From contig PNKX01000012.1 in the NCBI GenBank assembly GCA_013822725.1, positions 1 through 64,000 of the forward strand: DNA of 64,000 nt. The letters run 5' to 3'. The notes under the pieces were generated by a model. The model was given only the letters and a program-made list of their open reading frames with translations, did no database searches and was not told where the DNA came from. The translations under genes and the position numbers were made by a program. This document shows positions 32,039-41,944 of this stretch, piece after piece (position 1 is the stretch's first letter; each line of letters opens with the position of its first letter). The DNA comes from Pirellula sp. (GTDB taxonomy: Bacteria > Planctomycetota > Planctomycetia > Pirellulales > Lacipirellulaceae).

Positions 32039-33844
32039 TTAAAGGTTGTCGCCATCCCCATTGGGACCGCCGACCACTGCCAGCGGGCTCTCGCTGCGCG
32101 ACTTCGCGAGTTGCCGCAGTTCGTCGGCCAGCGGCGACTCGATGCGGTTCGGTTCGGCGACGCTCCAGGGAAGAATCACCGTGAACTCGCTTCCCTTGCC
32201 TAGCTCACTCTCCAGCGTGACGTCGCCCCCGAGCAGTCGGCAAAGCTCGCGGACGATCGACAAGCCGAGCCCGCTGCCGGAATACTCCCGCGTCATCGCG
32301 TTGCCGCCGGCCAGGACGTTGGAGCCCTGGCGGAACTTTTCGAACACGGTCACCTGCTCCGAATCGTTGATGCCGACGCCCGTATCGGCAACGCTCAGGC
32401 GCAAGTCCTCGCGACGATCACGCCGGGCGGAAACGTGGATGCGGCCGCCGTCGGGGGTGAACTTGATCGCATTTGACAACAGGTTGTTGAGAACCTGCTC
32501 GATCTTGCCCCGATCTTGGCGGATCGGCGGCAACCCCGGAGCGATTTCGCAATCGAGCTCGATATGCTTCTTTTCGCTCAGCGGTCGGGCCAGGTCGCAT
32601 TGCGTGAGGACGACGGCGCCGATGTCAAACTCGGTGGCTCGCACTTCCATGCGACCGCTCTCGATCTTCGCCAGGTCGAGAATGTCGTTGATCATGTCGA
32701 GCAATTGCCGACCGGAACGTTCGATGTTGCCGGCGTATCGCCGCTGCTTGTCGTCGAGAGCCTTTCCCTTGGCCAGCAAATCGCTGAAACCAAGGATGCT
32801 ATTCAAGGGAGTGCGAAGCTCATGACTCACCGTCGCCAGGAAGTCGCTCTTCACCTGGTTCATTTCGAAGAGCCGCATGTTCACCTGCGCGAGCTCGTCG
32901 ATCTTGCCGTCGAGTTCGTCATTGACGCTGCGGAGCTGGTCTTGTTGACGCAGCAACTGCCGCAACATCCGGTTGAACGCGGCGCCGAGCTCTTCGAATT
33001 CATCGCCCGTGTGAATAACGGCCCGTTGTTCGACGTCGCCGCGGCGAATGGCGTCGGCCACCTCGCGGAGATGTGCCAGCGGTTTGACGATGATGTAGCG
33101 GACGATCACATAGAGCGCCGCCATCGCCAGGAAGACGGTGATGACGCCGAGCGTGATCAGCAGCGAGCGATTCTTCGCCTGGGCGTACTGGGTGTCTTTC
33201 GTGTCCATCGTCACGCGGAAGATGGCCATCAGGTCGCCCTGCTTCAAATCGGGCAGCACCAATTCACTGAGCCCTTTTTGGTTATGACAAGCAACGCAAT
33301 CTTTCTTCGCAAAGACGGGCTGATAGTAAACGTACGAGCCGCCGACGCTGGCGGGACTTTCATGCCACAGCTGATTGTCGGGGTCGCTGTACGCCTGCAC
33401 AATTCCTGCGTCATCGAAGGCGCCTTTGGCGCGCATCTCATCAGCGAAGTCGGTCCACTCGTTCATCCATACGTACTCGAACTGCTCGTCAGGTTGCTTG
33501 GCCTTTGCCGGATTGGTCGGATAGCGAGTCTCCCACGTAATCTGATTACTTCGAAACAAATCGGCCAACGATTCGTTGGTCTGATTATCCAGGTCGTCCA
33601 ACGGGGGCGCACTTTCGGACAGCGTCGTGCCGACGATTCCCTTGTGCGCATCGAGCATGGCATAGTCAACCAGCGCCTTGCCCACGAACCGATTCAGGTA
33701 CTCGTACACGATCCGATCGGTCGCCGTGCTGTACCACCAGAAGCTGCCGGAGATCAGCACCAACAGGCACGTGCCGAAGAGGAGCCGGCACTTCCGCTCC
33801 AGATTCGTCTCGCCGAGAGCGCGTTTGAAACTGCGGTAGCTCAT
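32039..33844 (-). CDS. Sensor histidine kinase with c-haem-binding DUF3365 (Tll0287-like) domain
   Basis: About 601 residues from the ATG at 33844; the in-frame extension to 33952 would precede the membrane helix with unrelated sequence. TM1 about 20-40 (LLFGTCLLVLISGSFWWY), then a periplasmic DUF3365 domain (about 45-215) with one CVACH haem motif near residue 183, TM2 about 222-245, HAMP to about 300, a coiled coil, HisKA with SHELRTPLN (His near 341), and HATPase_c (NNLLSNAIKFT, DTGVGI, GSGLGLSI). It probably senses redox or a gas through the haem. No response regulator is adjacent, so the output is unknown. Confidence 0.93.
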   Translation of the reverse strand: MSYRSFKRALGETNLERKCRLLFGTCLLVLISGSFWWYSTATDRIVYEYLNRFVGKALVDYAMLDAHKGIVGTTLSESAPPLDDLDNQTNESLADLFRSNQITWETRYPTNPAKAKQPDEQFEYVWMNEWTDFADEMRAKGAFDDAGIVQAYSDPDNQLWHESPASVGGSYVYYQPVFAKKDCVACHNQKGLSELVLPDLKQGDLMAIFRVTMDTKDTQYAQAKNRSLLITLGVITVFLAMAALYVIVRYIIVKPLAHLREVADAIRRGDVEQRAVIHTGDEFEELGAAFNRMLRQLLRQQDQLRSVNDELDGKIDELAQVNMRLFEMNQVKSDFLATVSHELRTPLNSILGFSDLLAKGKALDDKQRRYAGNIERSGRQLLDMINDILDLAKIESGRMEVRATEFDIGAVVLTQCDLARPLSEKKHIELDCEIAPGLPPIRQDRGKIEQVLNNLLSNAIKFTPDGGRIHVSARRDRREDLRLSVADTGVGINDSEQVTVFEKFRQGSNVLAGGNAMTREYSGSGLGLSIVRELCRLLGGDVTLESELGKGSEFTVILPWSVAEPNRIESPLADELRQLAKSRSESPLAVVGGPNGDGDNL

Positions 33845-33988
33845 GGCGATGGAGCGAAGGAAAGGGAACGTCGACGGGTGATAGCGAAGCTGGAGAAACC
33901 TTGCGGCGTCGGCTTCATTGTAGGGCCGGGTCGCGCCACGGGCCAAGATCAAGCCGCCCAGCCTCTGGCAGCCCTCAATTCCACAGCA

Positions 33989-36313
33989 TTACTGCATATC
34001 CCACGGGTCAACGTCGGCGATCCAGCGCACCCCTTCGGGAGCGGCGAAGCCCGTGGCCGCCTCGCGCACCGCCTGCCGCAACAGGGCCCCGTCGGGTCCC
34101 TGGATCTGCAGGTGAAAGCGGAACTCGCCGCGGAGCCGTGCGATCGGCGCCGTCCCTGGGCCAACGACGCGCAAGCCCGCGGCGTCCATGCTGGCGACGG
34201 CGCTCCGCAACCGCTCGCCGAGACTATTGGCCGTCTCCCGCGCAGTCGCTTCCGCCGGGCCACGGACGATGAGGCGAATCATCGACGCGAACGGCGGATA
34301 GTGAGCCGCCCGTCGCGTCGCCAATTCGTGGTCGGCGAATCGCGGGTAATCGTGCCGCACCGCCGCCATGATAGCGGGATGTTCGGGATTGAGCGTTTGC
34401 ACCAGCACGCGCCCCCCCTTTTTGCCGCGCCCGGTGCGACCCGCGACTTGAGCGACAAGCTGAAACGTCCGCTCCGACGCCCGAAAGTCGGGCAGGTGCA
34501 AAGCCGTATCGGCGTTGATGACGCCGACAAGCGTGACGTTCGGGAAGTCGAGCCCCTTGGCGATCATCTGCGTGCCGAGCAAGATTTGGAACTCGCCGCG
34601 CTGGAAGGCCGACAAGACGTTGTCGTGACTGCCGCGCTGCCGCATCGAATCGACGTCCATCCGCGCGCATTTGTAGTCGGGGAATCGCGAGCGGACTTCT
34701 TCTTCAAGCTTCTGCGTGCCAACGCCGCCGTAGCGGATCGCCGGCGATTTGCAGTCGGGGCAAGCGCGCGGCGGCGGGGCTTCGTGGTCGCAGTAGTGGC
34801 AGAGGGCTGTGTTGTGCTGGCGATGGTAGGTGAGAGCCAGATCGCAATGCTCACACTTCAGCACGAAGCCGCAGGCCGGACACTGGATGTGAGTCGAGAA
34901 GCCGCGTCGGTTGAGCAGCAAGATCACCTGCCCGCCGCCGCGCAGCGCCTCGACCATCGCCTGGTGCAGTGGCCGCGTGATCGCTCCGCGGCCGAAACGC
35001 GTTTGCGCCGGATCGCGCATATCGATTGTCATCACGTCCGGGAGCGGCAGATTCATCACCCGCTTCGGCAGCGAGATCTTTTCGAACTCGCCTCGCTGCG
35101 CGCGGACCCACGCTTCGAGCGACGGCGTGGCGCTGCCGAGCACCAGCGGAATCTGCTCCGCCTGCGCCCGCTGCCAGGCGACGTCGCGGGCGTGATAGCG
35201 CGGCGCCTGATCTTGCTTGAAAGTCGTCTCGTGCTCTTCGTCGATCACGATCAGCCCCAGATGGGGCGTCGGGGCGAAGATGGCGCTGCGGGCGCCGACG
35301 ATGACCTCGACGTCGCCCCGCGCAATGCTTTGCCAGTGCTGATGGCGTTCGGCGTCGGTGAGATGGCTGTGCAGCACCGCCACGCGATCAAAACGGGCGC
35401 GGAAGCGTCGCACCGTTTGCGGCGTCAGGCTGATCTCCGGCACCAGCACGATCGCCTGCCGGCGAAAGCTGGCGACATGCTCGATTGCCTGCAGATAGAC
35501 TTCGGTCTTGCCGCTGCCGGTGACGCCATGCAGCACGATTCCTGCGGCTTTTCCCGCATCGAGCTTGGACTTGATGGTGCTCAGAGCGGCGGCCTGATCG
35601 CTATTCAGCTCCAACGGCGACTCGCGCTGAAAGACTTCCGCCGCATCGCGATTGGTCGCTACCCGCGCCGCCACGGCCTCGATAAGACCCTGCTTGACCA
35701 ACGACTTGATCGGGGCCAACGAGCAGTCGGCCGACTCGGCCAATTCTGGCGCGGTGAGCGGGCGCTCGCTCGCCGTCAACGTTTCCAACGCCTTTCGCTG
35801 CTGCGGCGAGCGAAGTTTGAGCGCCGCAAATTTCTGCAGCGCATCAGGAACAGCGGTAAGAAACTTCACCTCCCGCGTCCCCGCCATCCCACGGACACCG
35901 GCCGGCACGACGGCCTCCAGCACTTGGCCCCAGGGGCAGAGGTAATAGTCGGCCATCCATTGCGTCAGGCGCAACATCGCGGCGGAGAGGAGGGCGCGCG
36001 AATCGACGACGCCGGCGATCGACTTCAAACGTTGAGAGTCGACCCGTTTGACCCCGACTTCGACGCAGTAGCCAGTGACCGCTCGATCGCCACGACCAAA
36101 GGGGACGCGGACGCGCCGCCCTTGCTCGACAAGCTGCTCCGCATCTTGCGGATCGGCCAGCGACGCGGGAACCAGGTAGTCGAACGGCCCCTTCGGTCCG
36201 GTCGGCAGCACCACCGACGCTACGGTGTGCAACTCCGCGGCGTCAACTTCCCAAGCCTCAGGCTCGGCGTCGAACAGGCTTTGTTGGTTCCGCGGCATAT
36301 TCGTTCGATCCAT
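33989..36313 (-). CDS. priA: Primosomal protein N' (replication restart helicase)
   Basis: 774 residues. An N-terminal 3'-DNA-binding domain (VVLPTGPKGPFDYLVP) is followed by a helicase core with Walker A (GVTGSGKTEVYL, about 283-294), the DEEH box (VIDEEHETTFKQD), SATPSLE, then the zinc-binding insertion with CPACGF, CEHC, CHYC and CPDC, and motifs V/VI (LGTQMIAKGLDFPNVTLV, QVAGRTGRG). It reloads DnaB at collapsed forks. With recG and rnhA nearby, the segment is rich in fork-maintenance genes. Confidence 0.97.
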   Translation of the reverse strand: MDRTNMPRNQQSLFDAEPEAWEVDAAELHTVASVVLPTGPKGPFDYLVPASLADPQDAEQLVEQGRRVRVPFGRGDRAVTGYCVEVGVKRVDSQRLKSIAGVVDSRALLSAAMLRLTQWMADYYLCPWGQVLEAVVPAGVRGMAGTREVKFLTAVPDALQKFAALKLRSPQQRKALETLTASERPLTAPELAESADCSLAPIKSLVKQGLIEAVAARVATNRDAAEVFQRESPLELNSDQAAALSTIKSKLDAGKAAGIVLHGVTGSGKTEVYLQAIEHVASFRRQAIVLVPEISLTPQTVRRFRARFDRVAVLHSHLTDAERHQHWQSIARGDVEVIVGARSAIFAPTPHLGLIVIDEEHETTFKQDQAPRYHARDVAWQRAQAEQIPLVLGSATPSLEAWVRAQRGEFEKISLPKRVMNLPLPDVMTIDMRDPAQTRFGRGAITRPLHQAMVEALRGGGQVILLLNRRGFSTHIQCPACGFVLKCEHCDLALTYHRQHNTALCHYCDHEAPPPRACPDCKSPAIRYGGVGTQKLEEEVRSRFPDYKCARMDVDSMRQRGSHDNVLSAFQRGEFQILLGTQMIAKGLDFPNVTLVGVINADTALHLPDFRASERTFQLVAQVAGRTGRGKKGGRVLVQTLNPEHPAIMAAVRHDYPRFADHELATRRAAHYPPFASMIRLIVRGPAEATARETANSLGERLRSAVASMDAAGLRVVGPGTAPIARLRGEFRFHLQIQGPDGALLRQAVREAATGFAAPEGVRWIADVDPWDMQ

Positions 36314-36364
36314 CGATGGCGTTTGATTGAGATCCCTCTCGCGGCTATGCGAACGCTGACGCGA

Positions 36365-38776
36365 TTAACTCGCGGGCGGAGCGTCTGGCAATTCGTTCGC
36401 TGGAGGGGACTGCTCAGTCGACGGTGGAACTGGCTCGCTGTCTGGCGCCGCTGCGGGAGCACCCTCACTTCCAGCGGCCGGCTGTCTCACGACGTTCAGC
36501 GTCCCCCCTGCAGCCTCGACCGCCTGCTTCACGCGCAGGAAAATTCCCTTCCAGTCCTCAGCCTCGGGACGCAGCTGGGCCATCCGTTGCAGCGCGCTGA
36601 CCGACTGCTCCCAACGCTCTTGTTTCTCGCAGATCAAGGCGAGCCACATCCAATAATCATACTTATTCGGGGCTAGTTCGCATGCCTCGATGAACGCCTG
36701 CCGCGCCTCGTCTTGCCGATCAAGCAGGTAGAGGAGCCGGCCGCGCATGTAACGCACTGTGGCATCCGTGGGAAGCAGCTTGGCGTCGCGAGCCAGCAAG
36801 TCGGCTTCCTCCTCGCGCAACCGTCGGATTTCCTCAGGAGTCGCTATCGCCTTTTCTGCAATCGCGGCCTGGGCGGGATCGGAAGCGAGCTGGTCGAGCA
36901 GTTGCGACAGTTCCGTCCGCGGACCGGTCAGATAGGGTTCGATTCGAATCGCCGTGCGTAACGACTCTGCGGCGGTCAACGGATCGCCCAACTGCAAGGC
37001 GAGATTCCCCAGATTGCGATTCGACTGGGCGCGATCTAGTTGAATATTCTGCCCGGCGCGGAATTCTTTCACCGCCTCGTCAAGCGAACTGCTGAAAGGG
37101 CTGGCGGCAAGGTCGCCGGCATCCGCCACAAGCCGATTCGCAGCGGCCAAGCGAACCGCTCGGCTGCGGTCATCGAGCCTAGGACCAATATCTTTGACTA
37201 GCTTCGCGGAGAGATCTTCCGAACTCGACGCATCGGCGGCAAACGAGCGCACCGCGGAGGCGCGCACCAAAGGACTGGAGTCGCTGAGCGCGTCACGACG
37301 TAGTTTGGCGCTCTCGGCCGTGGGATAGTGCTGCAGTAATTCGACGGCCGTGGCACGGACGATGTCCGAGCTCTCCGGACGCTCGATGGCCTCCTTGAGG
37401 AGTTCGAACCCGGCTGGTTCGCCCCGGCGAGCCAACGCAAACGCCGCCGCGTAGTGCGGATCGTCCGGGCGTTTTGGGCCGAACCATTCCACAATGCGAT
37501 CGGCGGCCCACTGAGGGTTCTCGTGCGGTTTGGTGTGGCAACGATTGCAGACGTTCGGCGTTCCGTACTTCACCGTCAGGTCAGGACGCGGCACGCGAAT
37601 GCTGTGGTCGCGACGTTCGTCGATCCCCATGTAGGTCGTATGGGGCATGTGGCAGGTGACGCATTGCGTCTCGGGCGAGCCAGGCGCCGCGTTAGGGTGA
37701 CGATTGTGCCCTGCCCCGTCGTACTTGCCCGGCTCGTGACATTGAGCGCACAGCCGATTCCCCTCGTACTTTAGCTTGAGCGAGTGAGGATCGTGGCAAT
37801 CGCTGCAACGAACCCCCTTGTGATACATCTTACTCTGCGTGAAGGATCCATACTCATAGACCTCGTCGAGGATCTGGCCATCATCGTGATAGAGGCCCGC
37901 GTCGAGCAGCAGCGGTTGGAAGGCGTCGAGAAAGGAGTCGCCCGGCCGATAGTCGGGGTGAATGATCGAGCGACGGGCGTGGCACGGCGCACATGTTTCA
38001 ACTTGCCGAGAGTTGGGTGCGCCCTTCATGACGTTCGTGAGACCGTAGTGAACGTTCCGGTCCCAAAACAATCCGCGACGATTGGCCAGCTCGACATGCA
38101 AACTGCCAGGCCCGTGGCACGCTTCGCAGCTGACGTCGATTTCGAAAAAGTCGGATTTGTAGGTGTTGGTCGCGAGGTCGTAGTTCTTGTGGTAGTCGGT
38201 CGAGTGGCACTCGGCGCACATCGTATTCCAGTTTTGCGCGAGGCCCGTCCAGTGCAGCGGGTCGCCTGCCTCGATCCGTTCCTCCGACGCATCGGTCGGC
38301 GCCACGTAGAACCATTCCTTCTTGTCGACGTCCCAGGAGACGCGCAACACCTGCACGCGACCATCAGGAAACTCAACCATGTACTGTTGCAAGGGTCGCA
38401 CGCCGAACGTGTATTTGATTTCGTAGTCGTGGTACTCGCCGTCGGGGCCTTCGGCGTTGACCATGAACTTCTTGCCGTCGCGGAAGAACTTCGTCTTCTC
38501 ATCGAAACGGGTGAACTCGGCGTTGTTGAAGTCGCCGAGGACCGTCTCGTCCGTCGCCAGTTCCATGGCGCGATCGTGATCAGAATCCTTCCACAGGTCA
38601 TACTCGGTCTGATGGCAGGCGATGCATGCCTCGCGCCCCACATAGGTGGCATGCTGCAGGGCGTCGTCGGGAACGGTGCGGTACCAATCGGCCGCCGCCC
38701 AGGCGGTAAACGCTGTCAACAACAAGCCAAGGCCGATGATGGCGGGACGGCGGAGAATTCCGAGATGCCTGGGCAT
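36365..38776 (-). CDS. Octahaem c-type cytochrome with HEAT and TPR repeats
   Basis: About 803 residues from the ATG at 38776; in-frame sequence up to 38857 contains one half of the inverted 13-mer discussed under findings. A membrane/signal helix (about 10-30) is followed by eight CxxCH motifs between residues about 50 and 420: CIACH, CAECH, CEACH, CAPCH, CSDCH, CAQCH, CVTCH, CNRCH. A HEAT-like alpha solenoid follows (about 430-560), then TPR units (about 560-760) and a Pro/Ala-rich tail. Extracytoplasmic electron carrier with protein-protein docking surfaces. The substrate is unknown; it resembles the multihaem tetratricopeptide family typical of planctomycetes. Confidence 0.92.
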   Translation of the reverse strand: MPRHLGILRRPAIIGLGLLLTAFTAWAAADWYRTVPDDALQHATYVGREACIACHQTEYDLWKDSDHDRAMELATDETVLGDFNNAEFTRFDEKTKFFRDGKKFMVNAEGPDGEYHDYEIKYTFGVRPLQQYMVEFPDGRVQVLRVSWDVDKKEWFYVAPTDASEERIEAGDPLHWTGLAQNWNTMCAECHSTDYHKNYDLATNTYKSDFFEIDVSCEACHGPGSLHVELANRRGLFWDRNVHYGLTNVMKGAPNSRQVETCAPCHARRSIIHPDYRPGDSFLDAFQPLLLDAGLYHDDGQILDEVYEYGSFTQSKMYHKGVRCSDCHDPHSLKLKYEGNRLCAQCHEPGKYDGAGHNRHPNAAPGSPETQCVTCHMPHTTYMGIDERRDHSIRVPRPDLTVKYGTPNVCNRCHTKPHENPQWAADRIVEWFGPKRPDDPHYAAAFALARRGEPAGFELLKEAIERPESSDIVRATAVELLQHYPTAESAKLRRDALSDSSPLVRASAVRSFAADASSSEDLSAKLVKDIGPRLDDRSRAVRLAAANRLVADAGDLAASPFSSSLDEAVKEFRAGQNIQLDRAQSNRNLGNLALQLGDPLTAAESLRTAIRIEPYLTGPRTELSQLLDQLASDPAQAAIAEKAIATPEEIRRLREEEADLLARDAKLLPTDATVRYMRGRLLYLLDRQDEARQAFIEACELAPNKYDYWMWLALICEKQERWEQSVSALQRMAQLRPEAEDWKGIFLRVKQAVEAAGGTLNVVRQPAAGSEGAPAAAPDSEPVPPSTEQSPPANELPDAPPAS

Positions 38777-38849
38777 AGACGAAAACTGGGGACGAGCCAC
38801 GGGATGCGATGACGTTTCACTTAAGAATGGGTCATGGCTCGTGCGGCGC

Positions 38850-38862
38850 CCTCCCACTGAGG
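38850..38862 (+). promoter_or_regulatory. Half of an inverted 13-mer in a divergent promoter region (candidate operator)
   Basis: CCTCCCACTGAGG lies 74 nt upstream of the octahaem gene's start. Its exact reverse complement lies at 39128-39140, upstream of the divergent PVC cytochrome gene. Each copy is itself a CCTC-N5-GAGG dyad, as in many regulator sites. Role is inferred. Confidence 0.45.
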
Positions 38863-39127
38863 GTCATTCTACCGGTCCCTCTCCGGCAAGCTATTCCACG
38901 AATCGAAAGTTCGTCCGTCCCGACCGTCGCAACCCGCAAAATCGCCGAATCGCTTCACTTCGCGGGACTAATCGCCCGCTCCGGGCCGGATGACATTACC
39001 TCCGCGTCCCGCCCCTTTGGCACGCGGTCGGCCCCGACGTCGGCCGCAAGACAAGTGATCTCGACGCCCGCGATTCCTTCCGTTGGCGCGAGCCGTCAGA
39101 TATGATCGCAACATGCAGGAGTCGCCT

Positions 39128-39140
39128 CCTCAGTGGGAGG
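39128..39140 (+). promoter_or_regulatory. Second half of the inverted 13-mer
   Basis: CCTCAGTGGGAGG, the exact reverse complement of 38850-38862, lies 38 nt upstream of the ATG at 39178. Between the two copies (38863-39127) I see no gene and no clear promoter hexamers. Confidence 0.45.
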
Positions 39141-39177
39141 TTGCCAGCCATCATCCACCATTCGCAGAGCATCACGC

Positions 39178-41748
39178 ATGGTCACTTTTCGGCGCTCGCT
39201 ACCATTCTTGCAAATCGGTTTGATTGGCTTCGTCGCTACATGGCAAGCGGCGATGGCCTCTCAAGCCTGCGCCGAAGCGGCCGGCAAGATTTCGCTGCCT
39301 CCAGGGTTCAAGGCCGAGCTAGTCCATGAGGTGCCCGCTGAGACGGAAGGCTCATGGGTTTCCCTGACGCCTGACGACAAAGGCCGCCTCATCGCTTCGG
39401 ATCAAGATGGCGCGCTTTTTCGCATCACGCCGTCGCCAATCGGGGCCGATCCCTCGAAGACGAAGGTTGAGAAGCTCAGCACTCAGCTCGGCATGGCGCA
39501 AGGACTGCTTTTCCATAAGGGGCAACTCTATGTCGTGGTGAATGGCCAGGTCGGAAGCTTTACCTCCGGCCTCTATCGTTTAACCGATACGAACAAGGAC
39601 GATCAGTTCGATCGCATCGAACAACTGCGAGTCTTCGGCGGCGCCGGCGAACATGGGCCGCACGGCATCGTCTTGGGTCCCGATGGGAAAAGTCTCTACG
39701 TCGTTTGCGGCAACCACACCGATCCGCCGCTATTCAGCAGTTCGGCCGTACCGACGCGCTGGCAAGAAGACCAACTACTGCCGCTCATCGGCGATCCGAA
39801 CGGACACGCCACCGACATCAGAGCCCCGGGCGGCTGGTTCGCGAAGATGGATCTCGACGGAGGCAATCTCGAACTGTTCTCGATCGGTTACCGCAATTCC
39901 TACGACTTGGCGTTCAACGAAGCGGGCGATCTTTTCACCTTCGATTCCGATATGGAGTGGGATATCGGCACGCCGTGGTATCGCCCGACGCGCATCTGTC
40001 ATGTCACCAGCGGCAGCGACTTTGGTTGGCGCACGGGCAACAGCGTCTGGCCGACCTACTACATCGATTCCGTCCCCGCCGCCGCCGACGCCGGTCCGGG
40101 CTCGCCGACAGGCGTGGCGTTCGGGACCGGGTCGAAGTTTCCCGAAAAGTACCAGAAGGCCCTCTTCGCCGCCGATTGGAGCTATGGCAACATCTACGCG
40201 GTGCACCTGTCGCCTGCGGGTTCGTCGTACACCGGAGAAATTGAGCGATTCGCGTTTGCGATGCCGTTGGGCGTGACCGACATGGCGGTGCTGCCGCAAG
40301 ATGGCGCGCTCTACTTCGCTGTCGGCGGCCGTAAGAGCGCGTCGGCTCTCTACCGGATTGTTTGGACCGGCGAAGGCGTCACGGCCGATTCGCCTCAACC
40401 CGAAGTCGTCGCCGCGAATGATCCGCAGCGCGTTTTCGGTAGCGGCTCCCCGGCGCTGCCGCCCGCTGAAGCCCACGCGCTGCGCCGTTCGCTGGAGAAG
40501 TTGAATCGGCCCGCTGGCCCCGACGCGATCAAACAGATTTGGCCTCACTTGGGCAGTTCCGACCGGTTCATTAAGAACGTCGCTCGCACAGCGCTGGAAC
40601 ATCAGCCATTCTCCGAATGGCGAGCCAAGGCCTTGGCCGAGACGAACGTCGACGCGAAGCTGAACGCCCTCGCCGCATTCGCGCGGACGGCTGACTCGGG
40701 TCAACAGGAGGCGTGGGTCGCCGCACTGACGTCGATTAGCTTCCCCGAGCTGTCGCTTCAGCAGCAGCTCGACTATCTGCGCGTCGCCTCGCTCGGCGTC
40801 ATGCGGCTCGAACCTTTGCAGAGCAGCACGCGCCAGAAGCTCGTCTCGGCCCTCGATGCGTACTTGCCCTCGAAAAATCACTATGTAAATCGCGATTTGG
40901 CCAACCTGCTCATCCGGCTGCGCGACCCCGGGGTCGTCAATCGTTTGATTCCGCTTCTCGAGAACGCAGCCACTCCCGAAGACGCGATTGACTTTGCCGT
41001 GAGCCTGAGCGCCGTCCAAAGCGGGTGGACGACTGAATCGCGTCTCAAACTGCTCGATTGGTTTGATCGGGCCGCGCACCTCGGCGGCGGCCATTCGTTT
41101 TTTGGCTATCTCGTCGCGGCGCGCGATCGGTTCATCGTGAACATTCCCAGCGCCGAGAAGGCGCCGATCGCCGAGCGCATTTCCAAGCCGCTCGTCGAAC
41201 AGACGGCGTCGATTGAAGTCCATTCGCGTCCGCTAGTGAAGGAATGGACCCTTGATGAAGCGACGAAACTGGTCGCTGACGATAAGGGTCCGCGCAGCTT
41301 TGAGAATGGCCGTAAGATGTTCTCCGCCGCCGGCTGCTACAACTGCCATCGCGTCGCCGGCGCCGGCTCGTCCATCGGCCCCGACCTCACCGGCCTCGGC
41401 GGGCGCTTCGGCGCTCCCGACATCATGCGATCGGTCATCGATCCGAACCACACGATCTCCGACCAGTATCAGCAGATGGTCTTCGAGACCAACGGTCGCA
41501 CGATCGTCGGCCGCGTTTCGAACATCGATAAGGACAACATTATGGTCAGCACGAACATGCTTGACCCGAAGAAGACCGAGTCGATCCCGCGCGACGAACT
41601 CGACGATCAGTATCCTTCCGACGTCTCGATGATGCCGAGCGGACTGCTCAATACGCTGACCGCCGAGGAGATTCTCGATCTGACGGCGTTCCTCCGTTCG
41701 GGCGGGAAGGCGGATCACGAATTCTTCCGCGCCGCCGAGGGCCAATAG
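39178..41748 (+). CDS. PVC-type haem-binding protein with sorbosone-dehydrogenase-like propeller
   Basis: About 856 residues from the ATG at 39178 (a GTG at 39133 is in frame but upstream of the signal sequence). Signal peptide about 1-30. Beta-propeller of the L-sorbosone/PQQ-dehydrogenase-like type (about 35-420, ISLPPGFKAELVHEVP, GPHGIVLGPDGKSLYVVCGNH). HEAT-like region (about 430-680). C-terminal PVC cytochrome with CYNCH near residue 720 and GAGSSIGPDLTGLGGRF. Probable periplasmic sugar/aldose oxidation with haem electron output; substrate not determinable. Divergent from the octahaem cytochrome, a plausible redox partner. Confidence 0.92.
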   Translation: MVTFRRSLPFLQIGLIGFVATWQAAMASQACAEAAGKISLPPGFKAELVHEVPAETEGSWVSLTPDDKGRLIASDQDGALFRITPSPIGADPSKTKVEKLSTQLGMAQGLLFHKGQLYVVVNGQVGSFTSGLYRLTDTNKDDQFDRIEQLRVFGGAGEHGPHGIVLGPDGKSLYVVCGNHTDPPLFSSSAVPTRWQEDQLLPLIGDPNGHATDIRAPGGWFAKMDLDGGNLELFSIGYRNSYDLAFNEAGDLFTFDSDMEWDIGTPWYRPTRICHVTSGSDFGWRTGNSVWPTYYIDSVPAAADAGPGSPTGVAFGTGSKFPEKYQKALFAADWSYGNIYAVHLSPAGSSYTGEIERFAFAMPLGVTDMAVLPQDGALYFAVGGRKSASALYRIVWTGEGVTADSPQPEVVAANDPQRVFGSGSPALPPAEAHALRRSLEKLNRPAGPDAIKQIWPHLGSSDRFIKNVARTALEHQPFSEWRAKALAETNVDAKLNALAAFARTADSGQQEAWVAALTSISFPELSLQQQLDYLRVASLGVMRLEPLQSSTRQKLVSALDAYLPSKNHYVNRDLANLLIRLRDPGVVNRLIPLLENAATPEDAIDFAVSLSAVQSGWTTESRLKLLDWFDRAAHLGGGHSFFGYLVAARDRFIVNIPSAEKAPIAERISKPLVEQTASIEVHSRPLVKEWTLDEATKLVADDKGPRSFENGRKMFSAAGCYNCHRVAGAGSSIGPDLTGLGGRFGAPDIMRSVIDPNHTISDQYQQMVFETNGRTIVGRVSNIDKDNIMVSTNMLDPKKTESIPRDELDDQYPSDVSMMPSGLLNTLTAEEILDLTAFLRSGGKADHEFFRAAEGQ

Positions 41749-41944
41749 TCGGCCAACCGCCCGCTATCGCCATGATCTGCTAGCACCCGTCCCCCCGCTC
41801 GACTTCAGTCGCATGGCGGCGCCGGCCGATATCTGCGGATAGCCGGCAGACTTTGCGCTCTTCGTACGCTTTTCCAGCGAGCTGCGAGCCTGGCCTCCCG
41901 CCGCCGGCGTCGGGACCGACTCGTCGCCGTTGCGAGCGAAGGCA

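Noticed and set aside
32516-36676. Open frame of 1386 codons on the plus strand
   Set aside because: It is antisense to the histidine kinase and priA, whose catalytic motifs are all intact on the minus strand. Long antisense frames are common in GC-rich coding DNA. Its translation is arginine/histidine-rich without domains.
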